Origin: CAYMSF01 sp964392985
GTDB lineage: Bacteria; Verrucomicrobiota; Lentisphaeria; Victivallales; Victivallaceae
DNA: 64,000 bases
NCBI GenBank assembly: GCA_964392985.1
Contig: CAYMSF010000019.1
Location: 3,500-67,499 of the forward strand
Reading direction: 5' to 3'
Position 1 is the stretch's first letter; the number at the start of each line of letters is the position of its first letter. Below are positions 8,523 to 17,456 of the stretch, piece by piece. The notes beneath the pieces are model-generated. The model did not search any database and was not told the DNA's origin. It saw only the letters and a program-made list of their open reading frames with translations. Made by a program: the position numbers and the translations under genes.

Positions 8523-10466
8523 ATGAATCGAAGTATGCTAGTTTTAATGGCGGCTTCCGCATGCGGGCTGTTATTCTGCTCGAGCCTTTCGGCGCAGCAG
8601 ATGGCGGGCAGAAACTATTCTGCCATAGATCCTGCGTCGCAGGTAAGAAGTAAAAACGTAAATCCCAGCTCACCGTATGAAAAGACCCAGGTTCAGGCGA
8701 ATATTCTGATGAATCTGGACCGTGATACGGATCAGTTCCACTTCATCCGGGATAACAATGACCCCTACGTTGTGACCAAAACGTATGTGTTGAAGAATGC
8801 TGATCCTTACGAAATCAGACCATTTGTCCGCAGTGCGGTAATGGCTAACCGGGTTAAAGAAAACAACACCACTGTTGAATGTATTAAATACAATGACGGT
8901 AAAGGAGTGTTGATTGTCTCGGCGGAAGAATATCGTTTCAAAAGTCACGACAACGGCATGAGCATTGACGAAATTGTAGCGGCCCTGGATAAGCCCTCCG
9001 TCACTTCTTCGTCAGGACAGACCACCTTCGTCTATTTCCCGAAATACTGGACTTCGCGGGATTTGGCGCAGTTGGTAAAGAATGTCGGTGCGAACATTGA
9101 AGGTGATGATGTCGAATTACAGCGCGGTATGGACCATATTGATTATGATTCCGGTCTTAACTGCATGTTCATGTATATTCCGCGTTATGGCCAGAAGAAT
9201 ATTGAAAAAATGCTCAAACTGTATGACACCCCGACTTATGAAGTTGAAGTAAAATACAGCGTGTATGAAATTTACGCTGAAAATGATGCCAAAATCGGTG
9301 CGGATTTCCAGGCGTGGAAAAACAATGGCGGCTCAGATCTGTTTGCCGCCGGCGGCCGTTACCGTGATAACTGGAGTGCCACCTGGGATGGCGGCGCCAG
9401 CAAGAACGGCAGCAACAATACCGGATATGTAAATTTCAATCCGAAATGGAATACCCGTTACCTTGATTTCCTGGTATCAACCGGGAAGAGCAGTGTCGTT
9501 ACTTCCGGAGAATTGCTGGTCATGAATCAGGCTACGGGAAAAGTTGAATGCCGTACCAATATGTATAACTTTGAAAACGGCGACAAGATTCCTGATAAAG
9601 CAGTTATTTCCGGATGTATGTTCCCGTCAGGAAACTTCTACGTAAGCACTACGGCGGCTGCAGCAGGAATTGAAGGTGGATACCGGATCGTCGCCTGCGA
9701 CAGTTCAGGTACCCCGGTAGACTTCGCCGCGGATTTTGCCGGTCAGATTACGGTATCTAGAATTCAGAATGCTACAATAACCTCATATTTTGTGCGAGTA
9801 TCTTCCGGCAGCGGAAATCTCGTCAAAAATGGTTCGAGTGTAGGTTCAAACGCGCAGTGCTTCTCGTTTTCTCTTGAAAAAGTTGTAAAAGTTGCAGACC
9901 CGATTACATCTTCGTACAATTACGAATGGGTTGCACAGACTGACTGGAGCAATGCAATTGATATGGTCACTTACAAGGATACAAAAGTTGTGACCAATCC
10001 TGCAACTGTCGGTTACGGGTTCACTATGACGTTAGTGCCTGTTATCTGCGAGGAGTCCAGTACTGTTTCAATCAGTATGCTCAATGACAGCTTGACCGGA
10101 TGGAATTCCAACGGAACTCCGCGCATTACCAGAGACAGCTCTGTGAATACTAAGGTGATGTTGAGTAACAAAGGCAGTCAGTTTGTCATCGGCGGATTGG
10201 AAAAGAAGAATGTCGTCAAGGGCGTGAGTGGAGTACCGTTCCTGAAAAGCATCCCGTTCCTCGGCTACCTCTTCTCGACCGAATCTGAATCCACGAAGAA
10301 AGCTCAGTTGGTTCTGGTTATTGACCTGAAACTCAAAGATCCGGATTCCCCGGTAAAGAGTCCTGTCAGCGAAGATTTGCTGGCGGTAAACAAAAAGACT
10401 GTTGATGCCGGAGTCAAAATTGAGTATGGATTTGATCAGTACTATCTTGACAAGGACAAAAAGTAA
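8523..10466 (+). CDS. Secretin-like outer-membrane protein, paralogue 2
   Basis: The start at 8523 is chosen over the upstream in-frame ATG at 8499 because AGGAG precedes it and the signal peptide MNRSMLVLMAASACGLLFCSS begins there, giving 647 residues. The layout repeats that of the upstream gene: an N-domain with VTKTYVLKNADPYEIRPFVRSAV, then EVEVKYSVYEIYAENDAKIGADFQAWKN, clearly homologous to the VYEV/IGINYIAWKN block of its neighbour. The C-terminal secretin signature SQFVIGGLEKKNVVKG followed by GVPFLKSIPFLGYLFS lies at about residues 552-595 and is closer to classical GspD/PilQ than the one upstream. An insert of about 120 residues near 330-450 is not recognised. Two dissimilar paralogues made together suggest a mixed or two-part outer-membrane ring, which is inference. 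Confidence 0.75.
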   Translation: MNRSMLVLMAASACGLLFCSSLSAQQMAGRNYSAIDPASQVRSKNVNPSSPYEKTQVQANILMNLDRDTDQFHFIRDNNDPYVVTKTYVLKNADPYEIRPFVRSAVMANRVKENNTTVECIKYNDGKGVLIVSAEEYRFKSHDNGMSIDEIVAALDKPSVTSSSGQTTFVYFPKYWTSRDLAQLVKNVGANIEGDDVELQRGMDHIDYDSGLNCMFMYIPRYGQKNIEKMLKLYDTPTYEVEVKYSVYEIYAENDAKIGADFQAWKNNGGSDLFAAGGRYRDNWSATWDGGASKNGSNNTGYVNFNPKWNTRYLDFLVSTGKSSVVTSGELLVMNQATGKVECRTNMYNFENGDKIPDKAVISGCMFPSGNFYVSTTAAAAGIEGGYRIVACDSSGTPVDFAADFAGQITVSRIQNATITSYFVRVSSGSGNLVKNGSSVGSNAQCFSFSLEKVVKVADPITSSYNYEWVAQTDWSNAIDMVTYKDTKVVTNPATVGYGFTMTLVPVICEESSTVSISMLNDSLTGWNSNGTPRITRDSSVNTKVMLSNKGSQFVIGGLEKKNVVKGVSGVPFLKSIPFLGYLFSTESESTKKAQLVLVIDLKLKDPDSPVKSPVSEDLLAVNKKTVDAGVKIEYGFDQYYLDKDKK

Positions 10467-10474
10467 TTAAACCG

Positions 10475-10573
10475 AACTCGGGCGCAGAATCCGTCAGGTT
10501 ATGCGCCTGAGTTTTAAACAAATAACAAAAACGATAAGTTTTTTAGGCCGGTCCCCCTCCGGCCGTTTTTTTT
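10475..10573 (+). terminator. Tandem terminators after the secretin operon
   Basis: The first hairpin pairs AACTCGGGCGCA (10475-10486) with TGCGCCTGAGTT (10502-10513), with one G-U pair and a short T run. The second pairs GGCCGG (10546-10551) with CCGGCC (10559-10564), followed by GTTTTTTTT, a strong intrinsic terminator. Two terminators in a row isolate the operon from the next gene. Confidence 0.85.
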
Positions 10574-10628
10574 GCCCGTAATTCCACATTAAAGTCCATC
10601 AAAATCTTGTTTTTAAATGCTTTACTAT

Positions 10629-10657
10629 TGACAAATTTCCGAAACGCAGTATTCGTA
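10629..10657 (+). promoter_or_regulatory. Candidate sigma-70 promoter for the secreted protein at 10709
   Basis: A consensus -35 box TTGACA is followed after about 16 bases by TATTCG, a weak -10 box, in the 135-bp gap between the tandem terminator and the next gene. No better candidate is seen in this gap. The spacing is good but the -10 box is poor, so the call is tentative. Confidence 0.3.
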
Positions 10658-10708
10658 ATTGATCACTATTCCTTAAGTTAATTAAAATAATAACCATGGG
10701 GTGCTGGA

Positions 10709-11527
10709 ATGAAAAGTTTAATCAGTATGTTCAAAGTCGGATCAGTTGCTATTGCGATAATGTCTGGTAACGTGCTGTTTGCTGAAGACGCCACGGTACT
10801 GAATCCGAAGACTTGTGCCGAATGGACCTGGGGCTGGAATACTAAAGCGGTGAATGCGGTTGAAAGTGAAAATGCGTTGTCCTGTCAAGGCGCGACCGAT
10901 ATGATTTCCAAAGAAGGAATAAAAATTGAACCGGATAAGAGTTATAAAATTTCCGGCTCATTTAAGCTGGCGCCGGATTCTAAGCCATCAAAATTTTATC
11001 TGTCCATAATGCCGCTTGATAGCAAAGGACAACCGATATCTTCTGAAAGCGTCGGCGTAATAGCAGGAACTGAAACTGAATTGGCCGCAGATTGCAACCC
11101 GGATGATTTGGTCATTAAAATAAAAAATGGCGAAAAATGGAAGCCGGAAAATTACGGCAGGATCGCCTTTAATGTTGATGACTCCGGAAAAAAGGCCGAC
11201 TTGCCGAATAATGAGCTTTCCGGCACCGGTATCACGAAGGTTGAGAAAAAAGACGACGTTTTTGAATTAACCCTTAAAAATAAATGCGGGAAGAAATATC
11301 CGGCCGGAACAAAAATTCGTGAACATAAATCAGGCGCAACCTATATTTACATTGGCGCGATGAATAAAGATGTTCCTGCAGACTGGACGGAAGTTTCCGG
11401 AGTATTCAAAAAAGAAAATCTCTGGCTTGCCTCCTGCGGGGCTAAAATTGTTGTCCGCGCCAACTTCAGCGGCAAACCCGACCAGACAATGTTGCTGAAA
11501 GACGTCAAAATTGAAGAAGTAAAATAG
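10709..11527 (+). CDS. Secreted protein, jelly-roll/carbohydrate-binding-like, function unknown
   Basis: The 272-residue product has a signal peptide (hydrophobic residues about 8-24, cleavage near LFA-ED). The mature part begins with LNPKTCAEWTWGWNTKAVNAVE and continues with KIEPDKSYKISGSFKLAPDSKPSKFYLSI. It ends with YIYIGAMNKDVPADWTEVSGVF and a beta-strand-rich tail, MLLKDVKIEEV. This order (a flavoured first strand, a KxYKISGxFK strand, a WTEVSGVF strand, a final VKIEE) is typical of CBM4/9-like jelly-roll domains in secreted PVC proteins. The assignment is by overall pattern, not by a decisive motif. It has its own terminator, so it is probably a single-gene unit. Its position between the secretin operon and the sugar-use block gives no firm clue to its role. 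Confidence 0.6.
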   Translation: MKSLISMFKVGSVAIAIMSGNVLFAEDATVLNPKTCAEWTWGWNTKAVNAVESENALSCQGATDMISKEGIKIEPDKSYKISGSFKLAPDSKPSKFYLSIMPLDSKGQPISSESVGVIAGTETELAADCNPDDLVIKIKNGEKWKPENYGRIAFNVDDSGKKADLPNNELSGTGITKVEKKDDVFELTLKNKCGKKYPAGTKIREHKSGATYIYIGAMNKDVPADWTEVSGVFKKENLWLASCGAKIVVRANFSGKPDQTMLLKDVKIEEVK

Positions 11528-11547
11528 TTTTAACGTTTATTATCTCA

Positions 11548-11583
11548 ATGGCTGACGAAAAAATTCCGTCAGCCATTTTTTTT
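11548..11583 (+). terminator. Intrinsic terminator of the secreted protein gene
   Basis: ATGGCTGACG (11548-11557) pairs perfectly with CGTCAGCCAT (11567-11576), a 10-bp stem with a nine-base loop, followed by a run of eight T. It lies 20 bp after the stop codon. Confidence 0.9.
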
Positions 11584-11590
11584 GAAATAA

Positions 11591-11800
11591 CAAAAATGCC
11601 AGACAGATTTAACTGCGGAATACTCTGACTGCACGGGAAAATTAAAACATTATTATCTTGCATTTCTTGAGTATACGGGGAATATTTTAAGCCAAGCAGA
11701 CGATGCAGGTGAAGCCGACACTAAAAAATATCTTAAAATCATTTTTGGGCAGGAAAAAATTGATTTATTACAGAAAAATAACTTAAAAATGGTTGTTTGA
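11591..11800 (+). pseudogene. 5'-truncated gene remnant A (shares its first block with remnant B at 19.5 kb)
   Basis: Frame 2 is open from just after a TAA at 11588-11590 to TGA at 11798. It encodes about 69 residues beginning QKCQTDLTAEYSDCTGKL and continuing YLAFLEYTGNILSQADD and KKYLKIIFGQEKIDLLQKN. There is no start codon or ribosome site at its 5' end, so it reads as the C-terminal part of a destroyed gene. The first 18 codons recur almost unchanged at 19.5 kb, with AAA/AAG synonymous change and single replacements, so the stretch was once coding. The tail, rich in Lys and Glu with IIFGQEKIDLL, faintly recalls phage tail-assembly chaperones, but that is not a safe call. Positions 11801-11941 after it hold nothing recognisable. 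Confidence 0.45.
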
Positions 11801-11941
11801 CAATAATAATGGCTGTTGCAGTAACATTGTTTTCATGAATATCTATAATATGAAAGGAAAATACGGTTGCTTTCATGTCGTCGCAAATTGTCACGCAGTA
11901 ATGGATAGCTTCACGGACTTGTGACTATTAAGTTATGTATT

Positions 11942-12982
11942 TTATATTTTGAAATTTCTGACTTCATTGGCAGCTTCCAGCATTGCCAAATAATTTTCAG
12001 GAGGAATATAGCTTGTGATGGAATTGCCAGTGCCCAAAGCATATCCATAAGAGTAATTTCGCGATTCTTTGGCCATTTTTCTGACTAGCTCTTTGATTTC
12101 AGACGGCGAAGACATGCAAATTATGTTCATATCAATTCCGCCGAGTAGCGCAATTCTTTCTCCGTATAACTCCTGCCATTTCTCGAATGGAGCAATCGCA
12201 TCTTCATTGGAATGTTTGGCGTCAATTCCGGCTGCAATCAGATCATCCATTACTTCAAAAATGCATCCGCATGAGTGAAGAATGAACGGTTTATCATAAG
12301 ACTTGCAAAGCGAGATGATGCGTTTATACTGTGGAATAATATGTTCCCTGACTGTTGATGGCATGGTCAGCAAAGAAGTGCGGAATCCTAAATCATCTCC
12401 CATCCTGGATGCACAGTAGGCATTGCCGTATGTTGCCAGAAATCTGGTCCATAAAGAAACCATCAGATCGCCGATTTTGCGATACAAGTCAGCATAAAGT
12501 TCCGGATCGTCAACTTCAATAAACGGCAAATATTCCAATCCGACAAGCGCTTCCGAAATCTCAAAGATTCCGTTGCCTACTCCACCGACGGCTTTCATGC
12601 CAGGCACCATGGAGTCTTGCAACTCCTCGAAAATTGGACGGCTGTTATTCCAGTATTGTTCCTCCAGGTCACTCCACGAAAACAATTCAAAGTCTCTGCG
12701 GGATTGAATCGGCCCCTGTTTGCCGCCATACAGCGCGTTGTCAGGAATCATGCCGCAAACGCCGCATTCCCAGGAAAGCGTGTCATAACCGTGAGCAGCA
12801 AGAAACTCGCTGTAGGCATGAAAGAAGTCGCGCCATGCCTTCTGTTCCACCATTTTGTCCAGTTGCTGCCCTGAAACCTGCGACAGCACATTGACCGCCA
12901 TTCCATGCTCGTACAACACAAGACATTCCGGGCGCCGGTTGTTCATGACTTGCAGAAAGCGATTATAATCCGGTTTTCTCAT
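11942..12982 (-). CDS. Uroporphyrinogen decarboxylase-like (MtaA/CmuA-type) protein
   Basis: This 346-residue protein has the UroD/methyltransferase TIM-barrel pattern: GVGNGIFEISEALVGLEYL, MGDDLGFRTSLLTMPS, the zinc-type motif FILHSCGCI, AGIDAKHSNEDAIAPFEKWQELYGERIALLGGIDMN, and the terminal YALGTGNSITSYIPPENYLAML. True UroD (haem synthesis) lacks the HxCG motif; MtaA-type proteins use it to hold zinc and move methyl groups between corrinoid proteins and thiols. In Lentisphaera-like genomes such genes are numerous and sit beside sugar genes, where their substrates are unknown. It is 19 bp after the GH123-like gene and probably in the same operon. The third zinc ligand expected near the C-terminus is not a Cys here, so activity may differ. 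Confidence 0.75.
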   Translation of the reverse strand: MRKPDYNRFLQVMNNRRPECLVLYEHGMAVNVLSQVSGQQLDKMVEQKAWRDFFHAYSEFLAAHGYDTLSWECGVCGMIPDNALYGGKQGPIQSRRDFELFSWSDLEEQYWNNSRPIFEELQDSMVPGMKAVGGVGNGIFEISEALVGLEYLPFIEVDDPELYADLYRKIGDLMVSLWTRFLATYGNAYCASRMGDDLGFRTSLLTMPSTVREHIIPQYKRIISLCKSYDKPFILHSCGCIFEVMDDLIAAGIDAKHSNEDAIAPFEKWQELYGERIALLGGIDMNIICMSSPSEIKELVRKMAKESRNYSYGYALGTGNSITSYIPPENYLAMLEAANEVRNFKI

Positions 12983-13001
12983 TATATTTCCAAATGCGAT
13001 A

Positions 13002-15443
13002 CTATTTCTTTTCCAGAATATCCAGAATATCCATCCTGGCCTTGTCCGCCAGCGCGCATGGAGTCTTGTCAGTTTTCCATTGACTCCAGTATCTCTTTCC
13101 GGACATGCGCGAGGAGCCTTCCGTTACCCCTGCCGCGATGGACCTGGCGGCGTCCTCCCTGCCGGAGGCTTTCAGCATGACCAGATAATTATAATCCTGG
13201 ATGCCTTCACGGATGGCTTCCATCTGCTTGGCCGGGGTGACAGAATCCGGAGAAATATAGGCGGGACTGTAGTCGTAACGAAACAAGTTGGTATATGGGT
13301 TCCAGTTGGAATCCAGACGGCTAGTGTCGCTGAAGCTCCAGAAGCCGGAACCAGTGGCATTCAAAATGAAAGCCTGCCATGGCTGAAGCCGGAAGTATGA
13401 CGGATCAAAATCGCGGTTAGGTTGAATGCAGAAATATAACCATAACTCACCGTTTTTTTTGAGATGATCTTCAAAGACTTTACGAATATCTTTATTGCTG
13501 TTGTATTCCTCAATATGCTGCACTAGATGCGAGCATATGACATCCGCGTCTTTTAAAGATGTAGAGATGCGCCCGAAGGTTTTATTTCTGGCGATTTCTG
13601 AAGGATCTGAGAAAATCGTGATTCCGGTGTTGGCTGCTTTGACGGCGGCAATCCATTTTTCCAGAATATCATAATGTGCATTGGTCTGAGGTTCGTCAAG
13701 AATGTTCAATTGTATTTGCGAAGGCTTCAATCCTTTGGATTTTGCATGTTCACTGAGCTTCTTCACCCATTGTCCGACGCCGTTGTTGAATTCCGGCGAC
13801 CCCGGTTTAGCGCCGGCAAAATTCTGATTTGCCGATGTCACATGCAGGAAGATATGATAAATCTTAGCTCCGCTCCATGCCTGAATCCATTTGTCAAAGT
13901 TGGAGAAATCCGGTTCTCCAAGCAGATTGCCTGACGCGTCAACATCCTTCGCCTCGGGCAATCCTGAGACATTGCGGTTCCCCACCGCCACATTGGTCAA
14001 ATACTCTTTCATCATGGCTACTGCCTGGGCACGATTGCCATCTTTAATGGCATACCAGTTATCGGTTGCATAATCCCAAAGCAGACTCTTGAAATCAGCC
14101 GCAGCATACTTCACCGGAGAAACAGTCAATGTCACCGGCACAGATTTCACTTCATTCACGCCGGAGAAAAATTTGATTTCGCCTTTATAGATTCCAGGAG
14201 CGACATTTTCAGGGCGGAACGAAAACCATAACTGCCTGGTCATGCCCGCAGGGACACTAATCGCATAGCTGCCGTCCGCTGCCGGCCTGGCTTCAAGCAT
14301 AGCGGAGAAACTCACCACCAATTGTTTGGTGTCTACGCCTTCAATCTGATATACTCTGAAACATTGCGGAACTCCACTGGTCTTCATCGTCAGTTTCGTG
14401 TCAGCCTGGTTGGCATTGGTAATATTCAGCACATCGCCCCGGCTCTCGCCGTTCATCATCCTCACCGCCATCTCCGCAGGAGCTTGGCCCGGCAGTTCAA
14501 ACATCGCCAGTCGCTCATAACGGTTTTTATGCCAGAAAGTGAGTCCAGGGAAACCGTTTGCCGAAATTACTTGCGAATAAAGCGCGATAATTGCGGCATG
14601 AAGTTCGTTTTCCGGAATAACCGCCTTGAAATCAGCCGGATCGCCTTTGAACTCATAATTCAATGCTTCCTGACGCAATGCCGCCAACTTTTGCAGCAGT
14701 TGCTTTCTGTCGCTCTCTGTCAATTTTGATTTTTCAGCCAGTTTCCTGATTGCGATAATATCATTCAGCATCCGACGCTTAATCATTTTAACAGTAAATA
14801 TTTTCCCCATTTCCTTGTCTGAAAGTTTCTTAGCAGCCGGACGCTCCGCATTCATATTTTCATTCGGCCCGGCAAAAACTTGAATTTCATCACAAAAGAT
14901 ATAGGCAGGCGAGGCATAACAATGAAACTTGACATAGCGCCCTTTAGTCTTCAAATTTTCAGCACGGTACGTATAAATCCGGCAGCCATCTTCCTGTAAG
15001 GGCTGTTCCGCCAGATTGCAATCTGTCAAGTCAACAACATCAAAGAAATCTTTGTTGTCATCGCTGACAAGCACTTTAATCATTGGCGGCCAGTTGACGC
15101 CGCCGCCGATATTTCCCCCGGTGGTATTAAAAGAAAAACCGGAAATCGGCTTTATCTCGCCCAGGTCAATCGTTATCTCCACATCTTTTTTTTCCTGCCA
15201 GCCGACGGTGTTACCCTTGTCCAGCAAAAAACCGACGTTATTGTTATTTGCGGTCTTGAGTGATTTGCCATCTGTCAGCTGTAACATATCGCCCTGGTCG
15301 GTACAACCTCCATAATTAGGTTTTACGCTAAAAGTATATGGTTTGTTCAATGCCAGATTTTCTGGAGAATCACCTGCTGAAAACACTGGCGAGAACATAC
15401 TTGAAGATAACACTAACGATACAATAACAATGGGGAAACGCAT
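13002..15443 (-). CDS. Secreted GH123/DUF4091-type glycoside hydrolase with N-terminal discoidin-like domain
   Basis: The start at 15443 is chosen because GAGG precedes it and a signal peptide begins there (MRFPIVIVSLVLSS, ending FSA), giving 813 residues. Residues about 25-190 form a discoidin (F5/8 C)-like sugar-binding domain (SGFSFNTTGGNIGG, GRYVKFHCYA). A helical linker (ADKEMGKIF to LRQEAL) and an Ig-like strand region follow (AISVPAGMTRQLWFSF, LTVSPVKY). The C-terminal half matches DUF4091, the catalytic domain of GH123: WIQAWSGAKIYHIFLHVT, NILDEPQTNAHYDILEKWIAA, and AFILNATGSGFWSFSDTS. In known GH123 enzymes an Asp-Glu pair acts by substrate-assisted hydrolysis of beta-GalNAc; DEPQTN carries the candidate pair. 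The substrate is inferred. It probably lies in one unit with the pilin-like gene upstream and the UroD-like gene downstream. Confidence 0.75.
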   Translation of the reverse strand: MRFPIVIVSLVLSSSMFSPVFSAGDSPENLALNKPYTFSVKPNYGGCTDQGDMLQLTDGKSLKTANNNNVGFLLDKGNTVGWQEKKDVEITIDLGEIKPISGFSFNTTGGNIGGGVNWPPMIKVLVSDDNKDFFDVVDLTDCNLAEQPLQEDGCRIYTYRAENLKTKGRYVKFHCYASPAYIFCDEIQVFAGPNENMNAERPAAKKLSDKEMGKIFTVKMIKRRMLNDIIAIRKLAEKSKLTESDRKQLLQKLAALRQEALNYEFKGDPADFKAVIPENELHAAIIALYSQVISANGFPGLTFWHKNRYERLAMFELPGQAPAEMAVRMMNGESRGDVLNITNANQADTKLTMKTSGVPQCFRVYQIEGVDTKQLVVSFSAMLEARPAADGSYAISVPAGMTRQLWFSFRPENVAPGIYKGEIKFFSGVNEVKSVPVTLTVSPVKYAAADFKSLLWDYATDNWYAIKDGNRAQAVAMMKEYLTNVAVGNRNVSGLPEAKDVDASGNLLGEPDFSNFDKWIQAWSGAKIYHIFLHVTSANQNFAGAKPGSPEFNNGVGQWVKKLSEHAKSKGLKPSQIQLNILDEPQTNAHYDILEKWIAAVKAANTGITIFSDPSEIARNKTFGRISTSLKDADVICSHLVQHIEEYNSNKDIRKVFEDHLKKNGELWLYFCIQPNRDFDPSYFRLQPWQAFILNATGSGFWSFSDTSRLDSNWNPYTNLFRYDYSPAYISPDSVTPAKQMEAIREGIQDYNYLVMLKASGREDAARSIAAGVTEGSSRMSGKRYWSQWKTDKTPCALADKARMDILDILEKK

Positions 15444-15565
15444 AAAATTAACCTCGTTGATATTTTGAATACTTTGCAATAAACCGAACCTATGAACTGA
15501 AGCTGACTGTAAGAGTCGGCTTGTTCTTTAAGTCCTTTGTGTTCAGTTATACGCTGCTGCTGGCA

Positions 15566-16330
15566 TTACTTTGACAGCGGATTCCAGCGATTGTCTGTTG
15601 TCGTTGTATAATTGCCAAGAGTGGCGCCGACTCCATTGTAGAGTGGTTGTGACGTTCCGTTGGAAGATTTAACTGTAGCTACATGACCGTCAAGCCATAA
15701 CACATTACAATAATATCTGGAATGAATCGGGTAAGCCAACCCGTTGTCGGCGCTAGCTGTATATGATGCATAAATGTATTCCACAGGCATAAATGGCGAC
15801 CAGAACGCAGCCGTGGGAACTGTATTGGTGACCTTGGTATCGGTAGCATAAACTTTGCGTGATGGACGTACTACTTCTGTAACCTTGTAACGGCGCTTGG
15901 GAAATCCCACTACATTATAATCGAACGCTGTGGCAATATTAATGCCATAAGAGAGATATTCGGTTGAAATTAACCGCTTAACATCACCAACGGCCTTCAG
16001 CGTTTCAGGGCAAAGCAGTGGCTTGACCGTGTCGAAGTATTTCAAATACGATAATACACCGCCCCAGCGGCACCGTCTCCAGTCGCCAGATATTGCCGCC
16101 GGTGCTCCGTATCCTGAAAGCGTATAACGAATAATATAGTCCTGATTGTCGCTGGAGTAATTTGACAGCCCCAGCCCGGCTTGTTTCAGGTTTGAAGTGC
16201 ACTGCGCTGTCGTAGCCGTCGCTCTTGCTTTGTTAAGAGCTGGCAGCAACATTGATGCGAGAATCGCTATGATAGCGATCACCACGAGGAGTTCGATGAG
16301 TGTGAAATTTTTACTTTTAAACAGTTTCAT
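15566..16330 (-). CDS. Pilin-like (type II pseudopilin signal) protein with C-terminal H-X-DG motif
   Basis: The start at 16330 is preferred because GGAAGG precedes it, giving 254 residues. The N-terminus, FTLIELLVVIAIIAILASMLLPALNKARATA, is the class III prepilin signal: cleavage before Phe, Glu at position 5, then one hydrophobic helix. (Only its first part needs stating: FTLIELLVVIAIIAILA.) CTSNLKQAGLGLSNYSSDN follows, as in hundreds of short pseudopilins in Lentisphaerota and Planctomycetes. Near the C-terminus HSRYYCNVLWLDGHVA is the prepilin-associated H-X9-DG motif, but here ten residues separate H and DG. Such proteins are thought to be exported by a type II/IV pilus-like apparatus and are often made with sugar-use genes. 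The upstream ATGAAA/TTTCAT operator suggests control by the LacI protein encoded divergently. Confidence 0.85.
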   Translation of the reverse strand: MKLFKSKNFTLIELLVVIAIIAILASMLLPALNKARATATTAQCTSNLKQAGLGLSNYSSDNQDYIIRYTLSGYGAPAAISGDWRRCRWGGVLSYLKYFDTVKPLLCPETLKAVGDVKRLISTEYLSYGINIATAFDYNVVGFPKRRYKVTEVVRPSRKVYATDTKVTNTVPTAAFWSPFMPVEYIYASYTASADNGLAYPIHSRYYCNVLWLDGHVATVKSSNGTSQPLYNGVGATLGNYTTTTDNRWNPLSK

Positions 16331-16374
16331 TGGTACATACCTTCCGTTATTTTTAGTTTGTAAATATATTATAC

Positions 16375-16389
16375 ATGAAATCATTTCAT
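16375..16389. promoter_or_regulatory. LacI-type operator 1 (pilin-like gene side)
   Basis: ATGAAATCATTTCAT is a perfect 6-3-6 inverted repeat lying 45 bp upstream of the pilin-like gene. It is adjacent to an AT-rich TATTATAC that could serve as the -10 box on the minus strand. The same half-sites occur at 16454 and 19385. Confidence 0.6.
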
Positions 16390-16453
16390 ATGTCAAGTAT
16401 TATTTAAAAAAAACTTTAAAATTTTGTATTTTTCATAAATAGGAAGTACATTA

Positions 16454-16467
16454 ATGAAAAGTTTCAT
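16454..16467. promoter_or_regulatory. LacI-type operator 2 (regulator side)
   Basis: ATGAAAAGTTTCAT has the same half-sites as operator 1 but with a two-base rather than three-base spacer. It ends 26 bp before the start codon of the LacI-family gene. This position suits autorepression and, together with operator 1 about 80 bp away, possible looping. Confidence 0.5.
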
Positions 16468-16493
16468 ATTGTTATGAATAATACTGTCATTTT

Positions 16494-17456
16494 ATGAATA
16501 AAAAAAAGAAAATTTCAGATATAGCGACATCTGCTGGAGTTTCTCCAGCCACTGTTTCGCGAGTTTTTAACCGTCACCCGTATGTCAAGGATGAAATACG
16601 GAATAGGGTTCTGGAAGTTGCGCGCCGGATGAAATATTCTCCCAAGTTCAGTGCCACCAAAAACAACATCGGGATAGTTGTAAACGGGATTGACGGCATC
16701 AACCTGGGGCAATTTGAAGTATTAATGATAACTGCGCTTTCACAGCTATTCTTTAAACGCAGTTACGCTTTTGAAATCATTCCGCATACATCTGTTCCGA
16801 TGTTACATAACACTTCACTGAAGGGATTGATCGCGATTTCATCCGCCGCCGCTAACGCGCTTAAAGGGTTGGATATTCCAATGCTGACAGTAAACCACGA
16901 AATTGAAGGGATTCCATCTGTTTCTACCGACCACCGGCAGGGATTGAAAATGGCGGTTGATTATTTATTTTCCAAAGGGCATCGGCAAATTGCTTACATA
17001 GGAGAAACACCAGACTCAGGGGCATGGGGGATGGCTGAACGTACGAGCGGTTATCGTGACGGTCTTGCTGCCAACGGCTTGGAATTCGAGCCGTTATTTA
17101 CAAAGAAAGTTGAAGAATCGCTACTTGAAGCTTCTGCGCGCATCGCAAAAACCGGTTGCACTGCAGTTATCGTTGGCTGCGAAGGTATTGTTCCTCAGTT
17201 CTGCTATATGATGTATTTGATGAACAAGTCAATTCCGGCAGACATTTCAACTGTATCTTTTGAAACCGCCAATCTCTCGCAATATATTGTTCCGCCACAG
17301 ACGACGATAGACCAGAATTTTCCAACACTTGCCGAGACCGTGGTCAACCGCTTGGATGAACTGATTGCGGGGAAAACGCTTGATCCGGTTAACCTGCGCC
17401 TGGCAAACCGGCTGATTGAGAGGGAATCTGTGCTCAATATGATTAAACGCTCTTAA
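16494..17456 (+). CDS. LacI-family transcriptional regulator
   Basis: The 320-residue protein starts with a classic LacI helix-turn-helix, ISDIATSAGVSPATVSRVFNRHPYVKDEIRNRV (residues about 7-40; recognition part PATVSRVFN), followed by a hinge helix region. The effector domain is periplasmic-binding-protein-like: FEIIPHTSVP, VSTDHRQGLKMAVDYLFSKGHRQIAYIG, GYRDGLAANGLEFEP, and TTIDQNFPTLAETVVNRL. In the family, a sugar released by the controlled enzymes lifts repression. It is divergent from the pilin-like/GH123/UroD unit and convergent, with a 14-bp overlap, to the GH-A glycosidase. Three operators of one type lie next to these genes, so a local regulon is likely. No strong ribosome site is seen before the ATG. 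Confidence 0.92.
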   Translation: MNKKKKISDIATSAGVSPATVSRVFNRHPYVKDEIRNRVLEVARRMKYSPKFSATKNNIGIVVNGIDGINLGQFEVLMITALSQLFFKRSYAFEIIPHTSVPMLHNTSLKGLIAISSAAANALKGLDIPMLTVNHEIEGIPSVSTDHRQGLKMAVDYLFSKGHRQIAYIGETPDSGAWGMAERTSGYRDGLAANGLEFEPLFTKKVEESLLEASARIAKTGCTAVIVGCEGIVPQFCYMMYLMNKSIPADISTVSFETANLSQYIVPPQTTIDQNFPTLAETVVNRLDELIAGKTLDPVNLRLANRLIERESVLNMIKRS

